Source of the DNA: Leishmania infantum JPCM5
Lineage: Eukaryota; Euglenozoa; Kinetoplastea; Trypanosomatida; Trypanosomatidae
DNA length: 64,000 nt
Assembly (NCBI RefSeq): GCF_000002875.2
Contig: NC_009405.2
Coordinates: 124,001-188,000, forward strand
Direction: 5' to 3'
Part shown: positions 29,537-38,689 of the stretch, one piece after another
Position numbering within the stretch: the stretch's first letter is position 1
Layout of the letters: every line of letters starts with the position of its first letter
Position numbers and translations under genes: made by a program
The notes under the pieces: generated by a model
What the model was told of the DNA's origin: nothing
The model's database searches: none
What the model saw: only the letters and a program-made list of their open reading frames with translations

Positions 29537-29572
<36 letters not shown>

Positions 29573-29591
29573 TGTGTGTAAAAGGGCAAAG
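28006..29591 (+). other. Spacer upstream of the DnaJ gene
   Basis: It contains GT repeats (about 28070-28098, 28799-28822 and 29540-29570), a TCCTC repeat (28921-28940) and two acceptor candidates, AG 29138-29139 and AG 29489-29490. The DnaJ frame extends upstream through the last GT run, but that segment is not conserved. I see no gene. Confidence 0.6.
29464..29490 (+). promoter_or_regulatory. Candidate spliced-leader acceptor for the DnaJ gene
   Basis: A tract of the form CCTTCTCCTTCCTCTCAC is followed by TTTCAG, AG 29489-29490, about 101 nt before ATG 29592. A second, weaker acceptor lies at 29138-29139. Confidence 0.55.
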
Positions 29592-30953
29592 ATGGTGCGC
29601 GAAACGGAGCTGTACGAGGTGTTGAACGTGTCGGTCGAGGCCGACGAGCACGAGATCAAGCGGTCCTACCGCCGGCTGGCCCTCAAGTATCACCCCGACA
29701 AGAACACCGGCGATGAGGCCGCAGCGGACATGTTCAAGAAGGTGAGCAACGCCTACGAAGTGCTCAGCGACCCCGAGAAGCGGCAGGTGTACGACAAGTA
29801 CGGCAAGGAGGGACTAGAAAGGGGCGCGGGCGAGGGTGGCGGCTTCCATGATGCGACGGACATCTTCTCCATGTTCTTCGGCGGAGGCGCGCGGGAGCGC
29901 GGGGAGCCAAAGCCGAAGGACATCGTCCACGAGCTCGAGGTGAAACTGGATGACCTGTACAACGGCGCCACGAAGAAAGTGATGATTTCGCGTGACCGCC
30001 TCTGCGGTACCTGTGAGGGCAGTGGGCTGAAGCCCAGCGGCAAGCGCATCACCTGCGCCCAGTGCCGCGGTCGCGGTGTGCTGCTGCGCACCCAGCAGGT
30101 CTTCCCCGGGTTCCATCATCAGGTGCAGATGCGCTGTCCTGCCTGTGGTGGCGAGGGCGAAATCGTCGCGGCCTCTGACCTCTGCACCGGCTGCCGCGGC
30201 AAGCGCGCAGTGCGCGAGAAGAGTGTGCTGGAGGTGCACATTGACCGTGGCGCCTCCAAGTCGGACCACTTCACCTTCACTGGCGAGGGCAATCAGGAGC
30301 CCGGGATCCGCCTGTCTGGCGACGTGCTTATCTTTTTGAGCGTGCGCCCGCATCCCGTCTTCCACCGCATAAACGACCATCTCATGATGCGCTGCCCCAT
30401 TACCCTGCAGGAGGCACTATGCGGGTTCGAGGTGCCCATCGAGCATCTCGACGGCCGCCAGCTTGTCATCAAGGCGTCGCCCGGCCAGGTGGTGCACAGC
30501 GACAGTGCGTGGAGCGTGTACAATGAAGGCATGCCAGTAAAGGGCACCGGCGGTCTGCAGAAAGGCAAACTGTTCATCTACTTCGATGTCGAGTGGCCAG
30601 AGACGCTGCCGAGGGAACAGATCGACAAGATCGTGACGGCCTTGAACGTGCCGGAGAAGCCCGGCAAGCTGGGCGGGCATGTGGTGGAGCTGACGGAGTA
30701 CAAGGCCGCCGGCAAGTTCAAGGGTGGCAAGAATGGGAAGCGCGGTGGTGCGGCGGGGTCGCGGTCTGCCGGCGCCGGCCGTGGGCGTGGGGCCGCTCGA
30801 AGCCGCCAGGCGCACGCCGAGGAGGACGAATTCGAGGATGTCACTGACGACGATGACGACGAGCAGCAGCAGTACGGCGGTCAGCAGTACTTCCGCGCAG
30901 GTCCGCAAGGCTTCAACGGCAGCACGCAGACCGTAGAGTGCGCACAGCAGTAG
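29592..30953 (+). CDS. Type I (class A) DnaJ/Hsp40 co-chaperone with C-terminal prenylation motif
   Basis: Hsp70 co-chaperone of 453 residues with full class A layout. The J domain occupies about 5-70 with the HPD motif in YHPDKN. A Gly/Phe-rich linker (about 75-100) reads GGGFHDATDIFSMFFGGG. Four CxxCxGxG-type zinc repeats follow: CGTCEGSG, CAQCRGRG, CPACGGEGE and CTGCRGK. The substrate-binding C-terminal domains come next, then a Gly/Lys/Arg-rich segment (about 375-410) and an acidic stretch. The protein ends in CAQQ, a CaaX box of the kind farnesylated in yeast Ydj1 and animal DNAJA proteins, so membrane-associated cytosolic/ER function is likely. ATG 29592 places the J domain at the start as usual; a longer frame from 29544 encodes only the GT repeat. 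Confidence 0.92.
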   Translation: MVRETELYEVLNVSVEADEHEIKRSYRRLALKYHPDKNTGDEAAADMFKKVSNAYEVLSDPEKRQVYDKYGKEGLERGAGEGGGFHDATDIFSMFFGGGARERGEPKPKDIVHELEVKLDDLYNGATKKVMISRDRLCGTCEGSGLKPSGKRITCAQCRGRGVLLRTQQVFPGFHHQVQMRCPACGGEGEIVAASDLCTGCRGKRAVREKSVLEVHIDRGASKSDHFTFTGEGNQEPGIRLSGDVLIFLSVRPHPVFHRINDHLMMRCPITLQEALCGFEVPIEHLDGRQLVIKASPGQVVHSDSAWSVYNEGMPVKGTGGLQKGKLFIYFDVEWPETLPREQIDKIVTALNVPEKPGKLGGHVVELTEYKAAGKFKGGKNGKRGGAAGSRSAGAGRGRGAARSRQAHAEEDEFEDVTDDDDDEQQQYGGQQYFRAGPQGFNGSTQTVECAQQ

Positions 30954-32475
30954 TAGAGAGTAGATGACCGCAAGCTCGAGGGTCAAGGTGCGCATGGGCA
31001 TGTGCGTGCTCGTGTGTGTGTGTGTGTGTGTGAGGGTAGGTGTGCAAATATACGCACGCGCTCTGTCATGGGCCCGCTCTCCTCTACGCACCCTCCTCCC
31101 CTCCCGATATACACACACAAGTCGCGGCATCATGGGGCCCTTCCTCCCCCTGCTCCACGCTCTGTTCATTCCCTGTTATGAATACTGTGTGCGTGTGCGT
31201 ACGTTGTTCCGTTATCCATGCTCTCTCGCCTTCTTCTTTTCTCCATAATGCCCTCCGTAACAAAATCACCAGAAGACAGCCGCCTCAGTGCTGATGGACA
31301 GACATGCAGGCATGCAGGAGGTCAGAGGCAAAACTGCTTCAGCACTCTCCCACCCACCCCTCACTCCCCACCCCCACCCCTTCATCCCTCTGCGACCACA
31401 TATACACACACGCACACAACATCCGCCTACGAGCCCGTGGCGCACGCGTGTGGGTCTCAGGGAGGACGAGAGTACAGATGCCGATAGTCGTACTAGAAGG
31501 AAGCGGTGGTTGAGGGGGGAGGGGGAGGGGGGAGGGGGGCGTACCCGCGGAAGAGTGCGGGGTGGCACAGATGTGTGTGTGTGTGTGTGTGCAGGTGAAG
31601 GCGAGAAGGGACAGGGAGGGCGCCTGCATATGTGCGTGTGCTTTGCGTAGGGCGTCTCTCTGTCGCTGTCGTCCCTTCTCCTCCGCTGCTGCTGCTGCCT
31701 CGGAGACAGGCACGCGTGCATCAAGGGGCGAGACAGCAGCGAGTGGATAGGGGAAGGGCTGCCTCCTCGGGCTCTCACTCTCCCCTCTCGCTGCTTCTCG
31801 TCCACAGCCTGTGTCGTGGCCGACACGATTCACGCATGTAGGCGAAAAGTCATGCATCCGAGTCCAACGTTCACGGCTTCTTCCGCTCGCTCTGTTCTCC
31901 CCTCTTCTACTGCCTCTGCCGCACCATCCCACGCGTTGCCTTGGAGGGCGTGTGTTAGCCGCGCACACCCCTCACACACGTACGCCCATCTCATCTTTCG
32001 GCCTCCCCCTTCGTCAGCGTCCCCTCCCCCTTCCCTTCCTCCCCGTCGTCAGAGACAAGGTGTGTGCGCGCAGGGTGTGGTCTGCTGCACGTGGGCTGCA
32101 TCGTCGCTCACAAGAAACCCCACACGCACACGTACACACTCAAGCACGATTGAGGAAAGGGGGCTCGAGCATATCGTCCTTGTCGCCGTCGTGGTGGTGC
32201 CGCTGTCGCACGCACTCGTCGCATCTTTCGGTGTCTGTGTTTGTGTGTGTTTGTGTGTGTGTGTGTGGTGTGTGGTGTGTGTCGGTGCAGAAGGTGGGAG
32301 AGGGCGGGAGGGTGTTGCCTTCTCGTTTTGCTTGACGCATGCAACATCGCCCGAGACTGCCATCTGCGCGCAGCGTCCACCACGCCATTCGCGAGGGTCC
32401 CTTGCCCGTTTGGTTTTGCTGTCCTCTCCTCCTCTCACGTCACGCACGCCGTCTCACCACACACGCGCCCACGGC
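30954..32475 (+). other. Spacer with G-quadruplex candidate and GT repeats
   Basis: GT runs lie at about 31013-31031, 31573-31590 and 32236-32271. A G-run array at 31514-31539 (G6-A-G5-A-G6-A-G6) lies on the sense strand. Upstream of the thioesterase the pyrimidine tract 32422-32437 has no AG before the ATG, so the acceptor is more likely further left. I see no gene; the thioesterase frame stays open back to 31816 without conserved sequence. Confidence 0.55.
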
Positions 32476-33120
32476 ATGGCTTCTATACTGACGAGACAGG
32501 CGCTGTGGGTGCCAGTGGTGAAGCACAACCCGGCGTTTGTTGAGAGCGTCCACAGGCTGCTTCGAAGCAGCCCCATCACCTCTCTTACCGCCGCCGCCAT
32601 CGGGCTAAAGCTGGAGGAGGTGCAAGTCGCGCTGGAGCCAGAGGCGTGGCACCCCGACAAGATGGTGGCGTCCATGATGGCGTTCCCGGTACAGATCTCG
32701 GCTGCTGCGTGTGACTACATGCTCGAGCAGCAACAGCGACAGCAGCCGAAACCCCGAGAGCTTACTTTCGGGTTCGCGATTTCCATCTGCGACTCGTGCA
32801 ACACGCTCCATGTGATGGAGCGGCTGCTGCCAGCGTCCAGCCGGCACGTATCTGTCAACATGCAGACCCACTGCATGCGCAACCTCCGGGAAGAGGAAAA
32901 GGTGGTGGTGGTGAGCACCATCGACAAGATGGGCAAGCGGCTCGTGTACTGCAAGACAGACTTTTTCGTTGAGGCGGCAGAGCCAGTGCCGGAGGAGGTG
33001 GTGCAGCGCGAGAAGAGCATCAAGACGTTGGCAGAGTTGCGTGCAGCGCTGATGCACTACGAGAAGGCGGTGTCGGGGGCGCATGTCAAGTCGATTATGT
33101 CAACGAGCAAGCCCGGATAA
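32476..33120 (+). CDS. Hotdog-fold thioesterase-like protein
   Basis: A 214-residue protein of the PaaI/THEM thioesterase superfamily (hydrolysis of acyl-CoA thioesters). The C-terminal half has the hotdog pattern: FGFAISICDSCNTLHVMERL, with Asp106 in the long central helix, then RHVSVNMQTHCMRNL, then the strand pair VVVVSTIDKMGKRLVYCKTDFF, which corresponds to the G-K-R strand of PaaI proteins. The usual HGG motif before the central helix is not evident, so catalysis is uncertain. The N-terminus (MASILTRQALWVPVVKHNPAF) could be a mitochondrial presequence or a first helix. A decayed relative lies 0.4 kb downstream. The start is the Met that begins conserved-looking sequence; the frame is open much further upstream. 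Confidence 0.68.
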   Translation: MASILTRQALWVPVVKHNPAFVESVHRLLRSSPITSLTAAAIGLKLEEVQVALEPEAWHPDKMVASMMAFPVQISAAACDYMLEQQQRQQPKPRELTFGFAISICDSCNTLHVMERLLPASSRHVSVNMQTHCMRNLREEEKVVVVSTIDKMGKRLVYCKTDFFVEAAEPVPEEVVQREKSIKTLAELRAALMHYEKAVSGAHVKSIMSTSKPG

Positions 33121-33555
33121 CGTGGGTGGCGTCCCATCGTCGTCATGTCTCTCGCTTCTTGCATTCGGCCGCGGATCGTATCACCCTTGCCAAATTGTAT
33201 AGAGCGGAAGCGGGCACGGGAAGGGGAGAGGCCGTAAGAGAAGGAGAAGGAGGGGGGCTTGTAGGACGTAGCGGTGTGCATAACGCATGCCTGCGTCTCG
33301 GCGACTCGCCTTCCTCATCGAGCACCTCATGGCACACGAATCAGACCCTTTCTTGAACCTCCCCTCCCCTCGCGGCGTGTCGTATCTGTGCTGCGGCTCT
33401 CGGTGTTTGTGGGCGTTGCCTCTGCGCCTGCCCTCTCTTCTTCTCCCGCCCTTTAACGTCATCGCTCACCGATACATCCCCTTCTCTCTTCCAGGCGATG
33501 CACGCGCACGCGCATCTGCACGGAATCAGTCGGCGGGTTGATTGGTTGAGGCAGG
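33121..33555 (+). other. Short spacer between thioesterase gene and pseudogene
   Basis: It contains CT-rich tracts (about 33355-33372 and 33425-33455, and TCTCTCTTCCAG at 33483-33495) that look like a residual splice acceptor for the pseudogene. Nothing else is evident. Confidence 0.5.
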
Positions 33556-33981
33556 ATGGCTACTATTCGCTCCATCCTGTGCTGGATGAAGGCGCACGAT
33601 TTCGTGAGTGCGGCGTTTCCCAGCGTGTTCGACATCATCCTTGTAGAGAAGCGGGGTTAGTAGGGTGGGCCTTCCACGCGCTTGGTAGCCGTCCTGTTCA
33701 CGTTGTGCCCCGAGGGCGGCGTCGTTAACCCGGCCACGCTGTGCACAGGGAACGATGCCACGGCGATGCTGATGGGCCGGATAGCCCCCTGCTACATCGC
33801 GATAGCGAATCCCCCTTCTACGAACGGACGTGTCTGTCGATTCAGGCGAACAGCAAGGCCTCTCCTTCTGCGGTGTGGCCTCACCTATCTTCCCATACCG
33901 CGCATCGGCAAGATGGGCAGGCGCATCGTGTACGCGAGCGTCGACAACGTCGAGCCGCCGCTGATGCAGTGCCACCGATGA
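33556..33981 (+). pseudogene. Decayed PaaI-type thioesterase
   Basis: One reading frame from ATG 33556 to TGA 33979-33981 still shows the family outline but is broken. Codons 1-34 read like a normal N-terminus (start MATIRSILCWMKAHDFV). Two consecutive in-frame TAG codons follow at 33658-33663. The core continues as VLFTLCPEGGVVNPATL, where a PaaI protein would have N-P-x-G-T-L-H-G-G; the His-Gly-Gly is lost and the usual Asp of the central helix reads Gly (MLMGRI). Between about 33831 and 33870 the family-like reading (SIQANSKAS) is in another frame, pointing to two compensating indels. The end, RIGKMGRRIVYASVD, is again in the first frame and parallels KMGKRLVY of the upstream intact gene. 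TAG serves as a normal stop elsewhere in the window, so codon reassignment is unlikely. Confidence 0.72.
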
Positions 33982-34642
33982 ACACGACTGCAGAGCTGCT
34001 GCCAGCCATGTAAAGTCCAGCGGTGCTGTCGAACGGGAAGCACGTCAAGGCGATGTTGCCCATCAGCGTTCCGACGAGAACACAACATCACGCGCGGGCA
34101 GCGGCAAGCACAGGCGCATACGTGCGGTGAGAGGGTTTGGCCGGTGTCGTCCATCATTTGCGAGCTCCCGTGCAGCCTCCCTCGCGACGTGCACACAGAC
34201 ACACACAGGGGGAGGGGGGCGGGTGCGAGGGCCTCCCTCCTCACCCCCTCCCTCAAAGCAGAAAGTAAACGCGCATACATGTGCACCTGTATGTGCTGGG
34301 TAGGCGGGCGACAATGCAGCTGCAGGTAGACAGCGAAAGAGGGGAATGCAAGTGCGTGCTACTCTGGGAGGATAGTGGATGGGACGCCTCGCCGCCGCCA
34401 TTGCACGGCGCCCTCCCCCCGTTAATGATGATCTCTCTTTTCAAGCGGCCCTCGCCCTCACTGTTCCCCATACTTCGCCATCCTCTGCTGGCTACCTCAC
34501 ACACGCCGCCCTCTGTCTCCCGCTGTCTGCGTGGAGAGAGAGAGACCTCCTACGGGACACCACAAGGTCGAACCACCGCCGCAGCCCTCCGCGGCATCCG
34601 CTTGTCTTCCTCCCTCGACATAGACGTGTCCCCATCATCACC
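33982..34642 (+). other. Spacer after the thioesterase pseudogene
   Basis: It holds CA/CT-rich stretches and a GA run (34533-34545). No clear splice acceptor stands out. The next gene's frame is open leftwards to 34379 without conserved sequence. I see no gene. Confidence 0.5.
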
Positions 34643-36298
34643 ATGGCGAAGAAGAAAAACGCACGCAGCGCATCTGTCTCTGCTGCCGCCACGGACGGTG
34701 GCGCCGCCCCTGCCGACGGAGGCCTCCGGCCTGTCTTCGCCGCATCGACGCGCACCGCCACAGCGGAGGAGGTGCTGCATGCGGCACTGGAACAGCTCGA
34801 CTCCATCGCACAGGAGGCGCACGTGTACACGCAGCAGCTAAAGGCGGCCGCACTGAACTGCGCTGCGGCGGAGGTTACGTCACCGCCTTTCAAGCGCGCG
34901 CGCGACGACCCGGCGGGCGGCGAGGTGCGGCTGACCGCCTCCACTGCAGCCAAGGGCAGTCGCCTTGACGTCTTCGCTGCCATGTCCGCCTTGCAATATC
35001 AAGCCCTCTGTGCAGCGGTGGCGGCCTACGGGCTGCAACTCCTGCCGTCGCTGGAAGAGATTCTCAAGCGGGTGGCGCTGGCTGTGCTGACGCCGTGGCT
35101 GTCCACCCCAGAGGCGTGGGAAACACTGGCGATGCTGTGCACCACGTACCGCGCCGGTGCTGCCCACGTCTTGGCTGAGCTACTGGAGAGCCTCCTGCGG
35201 GAGCCTGGGGTGCTACTGCTGGATGCGCCACAGCTCGTGCCGGCGTGGTACGCAGAGGCTGTTGTACACGTCCTGCCTTCGGCGATGGCGTCGAACGCGG
35301 CCACCGCAGCCCTGGGCGGCTTGCTGACACTTGCCGAGGACCAGCAGCTGCGAGAAGAGTCGGCCGAGTCTGTCCAGCAGGCGGCGCACATCCACACTGA
35401 AAGGACGGCGCGGAAGCTGCGTGCGCTAGTGGACATGCTCTACGCAGCCGGCGGGTATGTGCCGCAGGCTACCTTGCAGCAGATGGCGCTGCGGCACGCG
35501 ATGGAGGTGGTGGAGGGCGGCGTGCTGCCCTGCTACCTCAGCGAGCAGGAGTACAGCGAGGCCTTCAGCACAGCCTCCACGTTTCCGGGGACGGCGGCGG
35601 CGGGGGATTCAACCGGCGCGGCGGTGCTGCGCTGGAATGTGCCAGCAGCCTGGCACGCAGTTAGTCTTCAGTTGCTCGAAGCCTTTCTCTTCGCGTGCCG
35701 TCCCGGACTCCCGGCGCAGCTGCTGGTGACAGCGACGCGCGCCATCAACGTCCTCGCCGCGCGCCTGCATCGCGGAGTACCGCTGCTGAGCACATCGCAG
35801 GATCCGAATTCGACGGCCGGCCCCAGCCAAGATAGGAGCAAGAAGGCCACGTTGGTGGCGTTGCCGCTCCTTCCGGTTACGGCCGCGGTCGGGGCTGCGG
35901 TGGTGCGCCTCGGTCACGTTCTGCAACTTCTCCGTCATCCCGTCGTGCTGCCGCCCTTCCAGCCCGCGCAGTTGGTGGTGGAGAAGGCGAAGCGGCGCAC
36001 ATTTGTGTTGACAGAGCCTGCTGCCGCGCCGGTCACCTCTGCGCCTGCAGCTCCTGCTGCGCCCCCCGCAGAGACGGTGGCTGCACCGAGTACGCGCGTG
36101 GCAATGGCGCCGCCGCCGCAACAGCAGCCTCGGCCTGTCGCGCCGACCGTTGCAGCGCCCGCCGCAGTACCCGCACCAGCCGCAGCTTTGCCTCGCACGC
36201 CAGCGCCGCAGCCTGTGAAGCCGGCGCCACCCCCGCAACCGCCCGCCGTTGTGGACAGCGCCGACGACGACATCCCCGACATCGTGATGGACGACTAA
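34643..36298 (+). CDS. Ala/Pro-rich hypothetical protein, 551 aa
   Basis: I do not recognise this family. After a basic N-terminus (MAKKKNARS) that could act in nuclear import, residues about 35-420 are rich in Ala and Leu and look entirely helical, like an alpha-solenoid (for example LAELLESLLREPGVLLLD and LGHVLQLLRHPVVLPP). Residues about 455-535 are a Pro/Ala-rich disordered tail, ending in an acidic patch (DDDIPDIVMDD). The basic start, helical repeat body and acidic tail would suit a nuclear or nucleolar scaffold, but this is only a guess. The start is the Met before the Lys run, preceded by non-conserved sequence. Confidence 0.7.
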   Translation: MAKKKNARSASVSAAATDGGAAPADGGLRPVFAASTRTATAEEVLHAALEQLDSIAQEAHVYTQQLKAAALNCAAAEVTSPPFKRARDDPAGGEVRLTASTAAKGSRLDVFAAMSALQYQALCAAVAAYGLQLLPSLEEILKRVALAVLTPWLSTPEAWETLAMLCTTYRAGAAHVLAELLESLLREPGVLLLDAPQLVPAWYAEAVVHVLPSAMASNAATAALGGLLTLAEDQQLREESAESVQQAAHIHTERTARKLRALVDMLYAAGGYVPQATLQQMALRHAMEVVEGGVLPCYLSEQEYSEAFSTASTFPGTAAAGDSTGAAVLRWNVPAAWHAVSLQLLEAFLFACRPGLPAQLLVTATRAINVLAARLHRGVPLLSTSQDPNSTAGPSQDRSKKATLVALPLLPVTAAVGAAVVRLGHVLQLLRHPVVLPPFQPAQLVVEKAKRRTFVLTEPAAAPVTSAPAAPAAPPAETVAAPSTRVAMAPPPQQQPRPVAPTVAAPAAVPAPAAALPRTPAPQPVKPAPPPQPPAVVDSADDDIPDIVMDD

Positions 36299-36348
36299 GT
36301 CGGGGCGGGCCTGTCGCTGACCAGAGAAGCCGGCAGGCAGAGAGCCGC

Positions 36349-36350
<2 letters not shown>

Positions 36351-36428
<78 letters not shown>
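36351..36428 (+). repeat. (GT)39 microsatellite
   Basis: An uninterrupted GT dinucleotide run of 78 bp, the longest simple repeat in the window. It lies 52 bp after the stop of the Ala/Pro-rich gene, probably in its 3' UTR. Confidence 0.97.
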
Positions 36429-36429
<1 letters not shown>

Positions 36430-36961
36430 GATGCAGCCGGGGGTAAGTCAGGGGGGAAGGTTTGCCAGACGCTCTAATTTCGACATGTAAGCTCGGCCAC
36501 GCGTCGTAAAAGGCTTTGTGTGGCACGCCGCCACTAACGCGAACGAGTAAGGCTACATCCCTCACGTTCACACGCCCCCCTCCCCTCCCTCACCACCGGC
36601 CCCTATGTGTATGTCTGGAGAAGGGCAAAGGAACGCACGGCGCAGAACAGCTGGGGCACAGAATCTGGGATGATATGTAAGGATGTCGCATGCCTTGTGG
36701 GAGGGCAGAAAGGGCCTCCCACACACCCCACACCCGAGCCGCGTGTGCCTGTGCCTTGCCAGCTCAGAAGATGGCCACTGGTGCGTTCATTTTCTCAGCA
36801 CTCGATACATTCTGGCATGCAGTCTCGCCACTCTTTTCGATTCTCGTGGCTCCCCGTCATATCCTCGTTGGCGTGTGCATACCCGCACCGCGCGCAGCAC
36901 GCGACAACCGGCCCTCTCGCCCACCCCACACATCCACACGCACACACCTCCTCGTTGGGGC

Positions 36962-36993
36962 CATTCTTTCTTCGTCTTCTTTGGCATTCATAG
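36962..36993 (+). promoter_or_regulatory. Candidate spliced-leader acceptor for the WD40-like gene
   Basis: The tract CATTCTTTCTTCGTCTTCTTT is followed by AG at 36992-36993, only about 20 nt before ATG 37014, and excludes the longer upstream frame. Confidence 0.5.
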
Positions 36994-37013
36994 ACGGAAA
37001 GTTCCAGCTCATC

Positions 37014-38357
37014 ATGCTGCGCCGCATCGCATACACGTTGCTGCCGCGCGACCCGCAGGAGGTGCGCCTCCTCCACCACACCAGTGGTGGAGTCGTCATC
37101 GCAGCCGTGCGCTACAGGAAAACGTCGTCGCCGCTGTTCTTCACAGTTGTCGAGATGGCGGCGCCGAACGAGCAGGCGCTGCCGCTGCGCGTGGTGCACG
37201 TGCGGGTGCCGCGCCCCGCCGCGGTGGTGAGCGCCGTTGCGCTGGTGCGCAGCGCAGACGGCGCGGATATCTACGTGATTGTGCAGGCCGCTGAGAAGAC
37301 GGACGCCGAAGCCGCTCCAGCCTCCGTCACGTCGTACGTCTACCGACGCCAGATAGTTGCCGTCGACGAGGATGACGACGGCGACAAGTCGCACAACTAC
37401 GCCGTCGAGGACGACGTGGTATCCTCCTCTGCAGCATCGGCGGCGGCAGCTTCCACGCGAGTGCGCTATCAGCGGCTGCCGCGTGCGTTCGCCAGCGCCA
37501 GCGCGGCCACCTGGACTGCTGTGGCTGCATTCAACACCAGCGAGAACATGCTGACAGATGCGAGCTCATCCGTTGGTGCAGCAGTCACCCCAACTGCCGC
37601 CTTTATCACGGCCAGTGGCGGTGGTACAGACATCCAGCTGCAGCTGTGGCAGCTGTGCGGCACCCGCGTTGCGCTAGAGGCGACATGGCGGGTACCGGCG
37701 CTCGCCGGCTTCGCGGTGAAGGAGATCCTGACGCTGCCCGGCACCCAGGACGTGGTGCTGCTGCGGCACCATAACAGCATTCTTGAGGTGAACCTTTCGG
37801 CTCTGCGCAGCGCGTGTGCGTACCGCAGCACCGTCACGGGCAACGCGTTCCTATCACGCGCGTGGCGGTGGTTGGCGCACGAGCAGCTGACCGCCTGCGC
37901 CGTCAAGGATGCGCTGCTGTACGCCGGGACTGAGGGGGGCGCGGTGCTCGTGTGGGACCTGCGCAGACCAACATCCACTGCCGCCGCGGCCGGTCCATGC
38001 GGCGGGCCGCCACCGCTGTGCAGCGCCGAGCTCAAGACGCCCATCACGGGCTTGTACGCGCCGTACGCGACCGGCTTCATCACGTGCGACGCCAGCGGCG
38101 GGGTACGAGACTGGCGAGAGCGGGGTGAGATGGACATGGGCGACAACCAGAACGAGGAGGCCGAGGAAGGTGCGCTGCGCGACGTGGCCGGCATGGCGGC
38201 GTCGGCAGCGGCAGCGGCGACTCAGTTCCCGTACCGCTCGCGTGCGCCGGTGGAGATGCCAACCGGTGACGAGGGCTGCGTTGCCCTCGATGGCCACGAC
38301 AATTTCGCCGCCGTGGTGAGTGAGTGCGGTCGTCTGTGTCTCTACTTCTGCGACTAA
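37014..38357 (+). CDS. WD40-repeat-like protein, 447 aa
   Basis: Probable beta-propeller protein. The clearest repeats are near residue 300 (YAGTEGGAVLVWDLRRP) and near 340-365 (ITGLYAPYATGFITCDASGGVRDW), with weaker WD-like blades before them and a last strand RLCLYFCD at the C-terminus, as expected for a propeller that closes with its final blade. Acidic or Ala-rich inserts (about 120-150 and 375-410) interrupt the repeats. No other domain is visible. Small single-propeller proteins of this size include nucleoporins of the Nup43/Nup37 kind, but the sequence does not decide this. The + strand gene block ends here. Confidence 0.7.
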   Translation: MLRRIAYTLLPRDPQEVRLLHHTSGGVVIAAVRYRKTSSPLFFTVVEMAAPNEQALPLRVVHVRVPRPAAVVSAVALVRSADGADIYVIVQAAEKTDAEAAPASVTSYVYRRQIVAVDEDDDGDKSHNYAVEDDVVSSSAASAAAASTRVRYQRLPRAFASASAATWTAVAAFNTSENMLTDASSSVGAAVTPTAAFITASGGGTDIQLQLWQLCGTRVALEATWRVPALAGFAVKEILTLPGTQDVVLLRHHNSILEVNLSALRSACAYRSTVTGNAFLSRAWRWLAHEQLTACAVKDALLYAGTEGGAVLVWDLRRPTSTAAAAGPCGGPPPLCSAELKTPITGLYAPYATGFITCDASGGVRDWRERGEMDMGDNQNEEAEEGALRDVAGMAASAAAAATQFPYRSRAPVEMPTGDEGCVALDGHDNFAAVVSECGRLCLYFCD

Positions 38358-38689
38358 TCGGTGAGAGGGTGGGAGAGGAGAGCGCCTTCGCTGTGTCGCT
38401 GGCGTGAGGCTTGTGCGTCGGTGCTCGCGCGTGGGGTGGCGCGATGACGACGTTGGGGATGAGGAGAGAGTGTCCTCCCTCGCTCGTAGGCAGTGGTGCG
38501 TTGCCGCACATAAGCAGACAGAAAAGCAATTCAAATCCGTAGCAGTAACTCCGCGCGCCGTGTGCGAAGTAGCCGACGCCACCCCCTACCCTAGCGTGCC
38601 GTGCCCATGCTCCCGTATACTCACACATTCCCCCCCCCCTCCCACACACACACCTCTGTTTTTCAGCGTGGGGCCCCACCGTCCATCCA

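Larger units (their letters stand above)
36299..37013 (+). other. Spacer with a long GT microsatellite
   Basis: It contains the (GT)39 tract listed separately, C-rich tracts (about 36570-36590) and the acceptor candidate 36992-36993. The WD40 gene's frame is open leftwards to 36690 but not conserved there. I see no gene. Confidence 0.6.

Noticed and set aside
33658..33663. Tandem TAG as reassigned sense codons
   Set aside because: TAG ends the hydrolase and PIWI genes normally, and the active-site residues are also lost, so decay explains it better.
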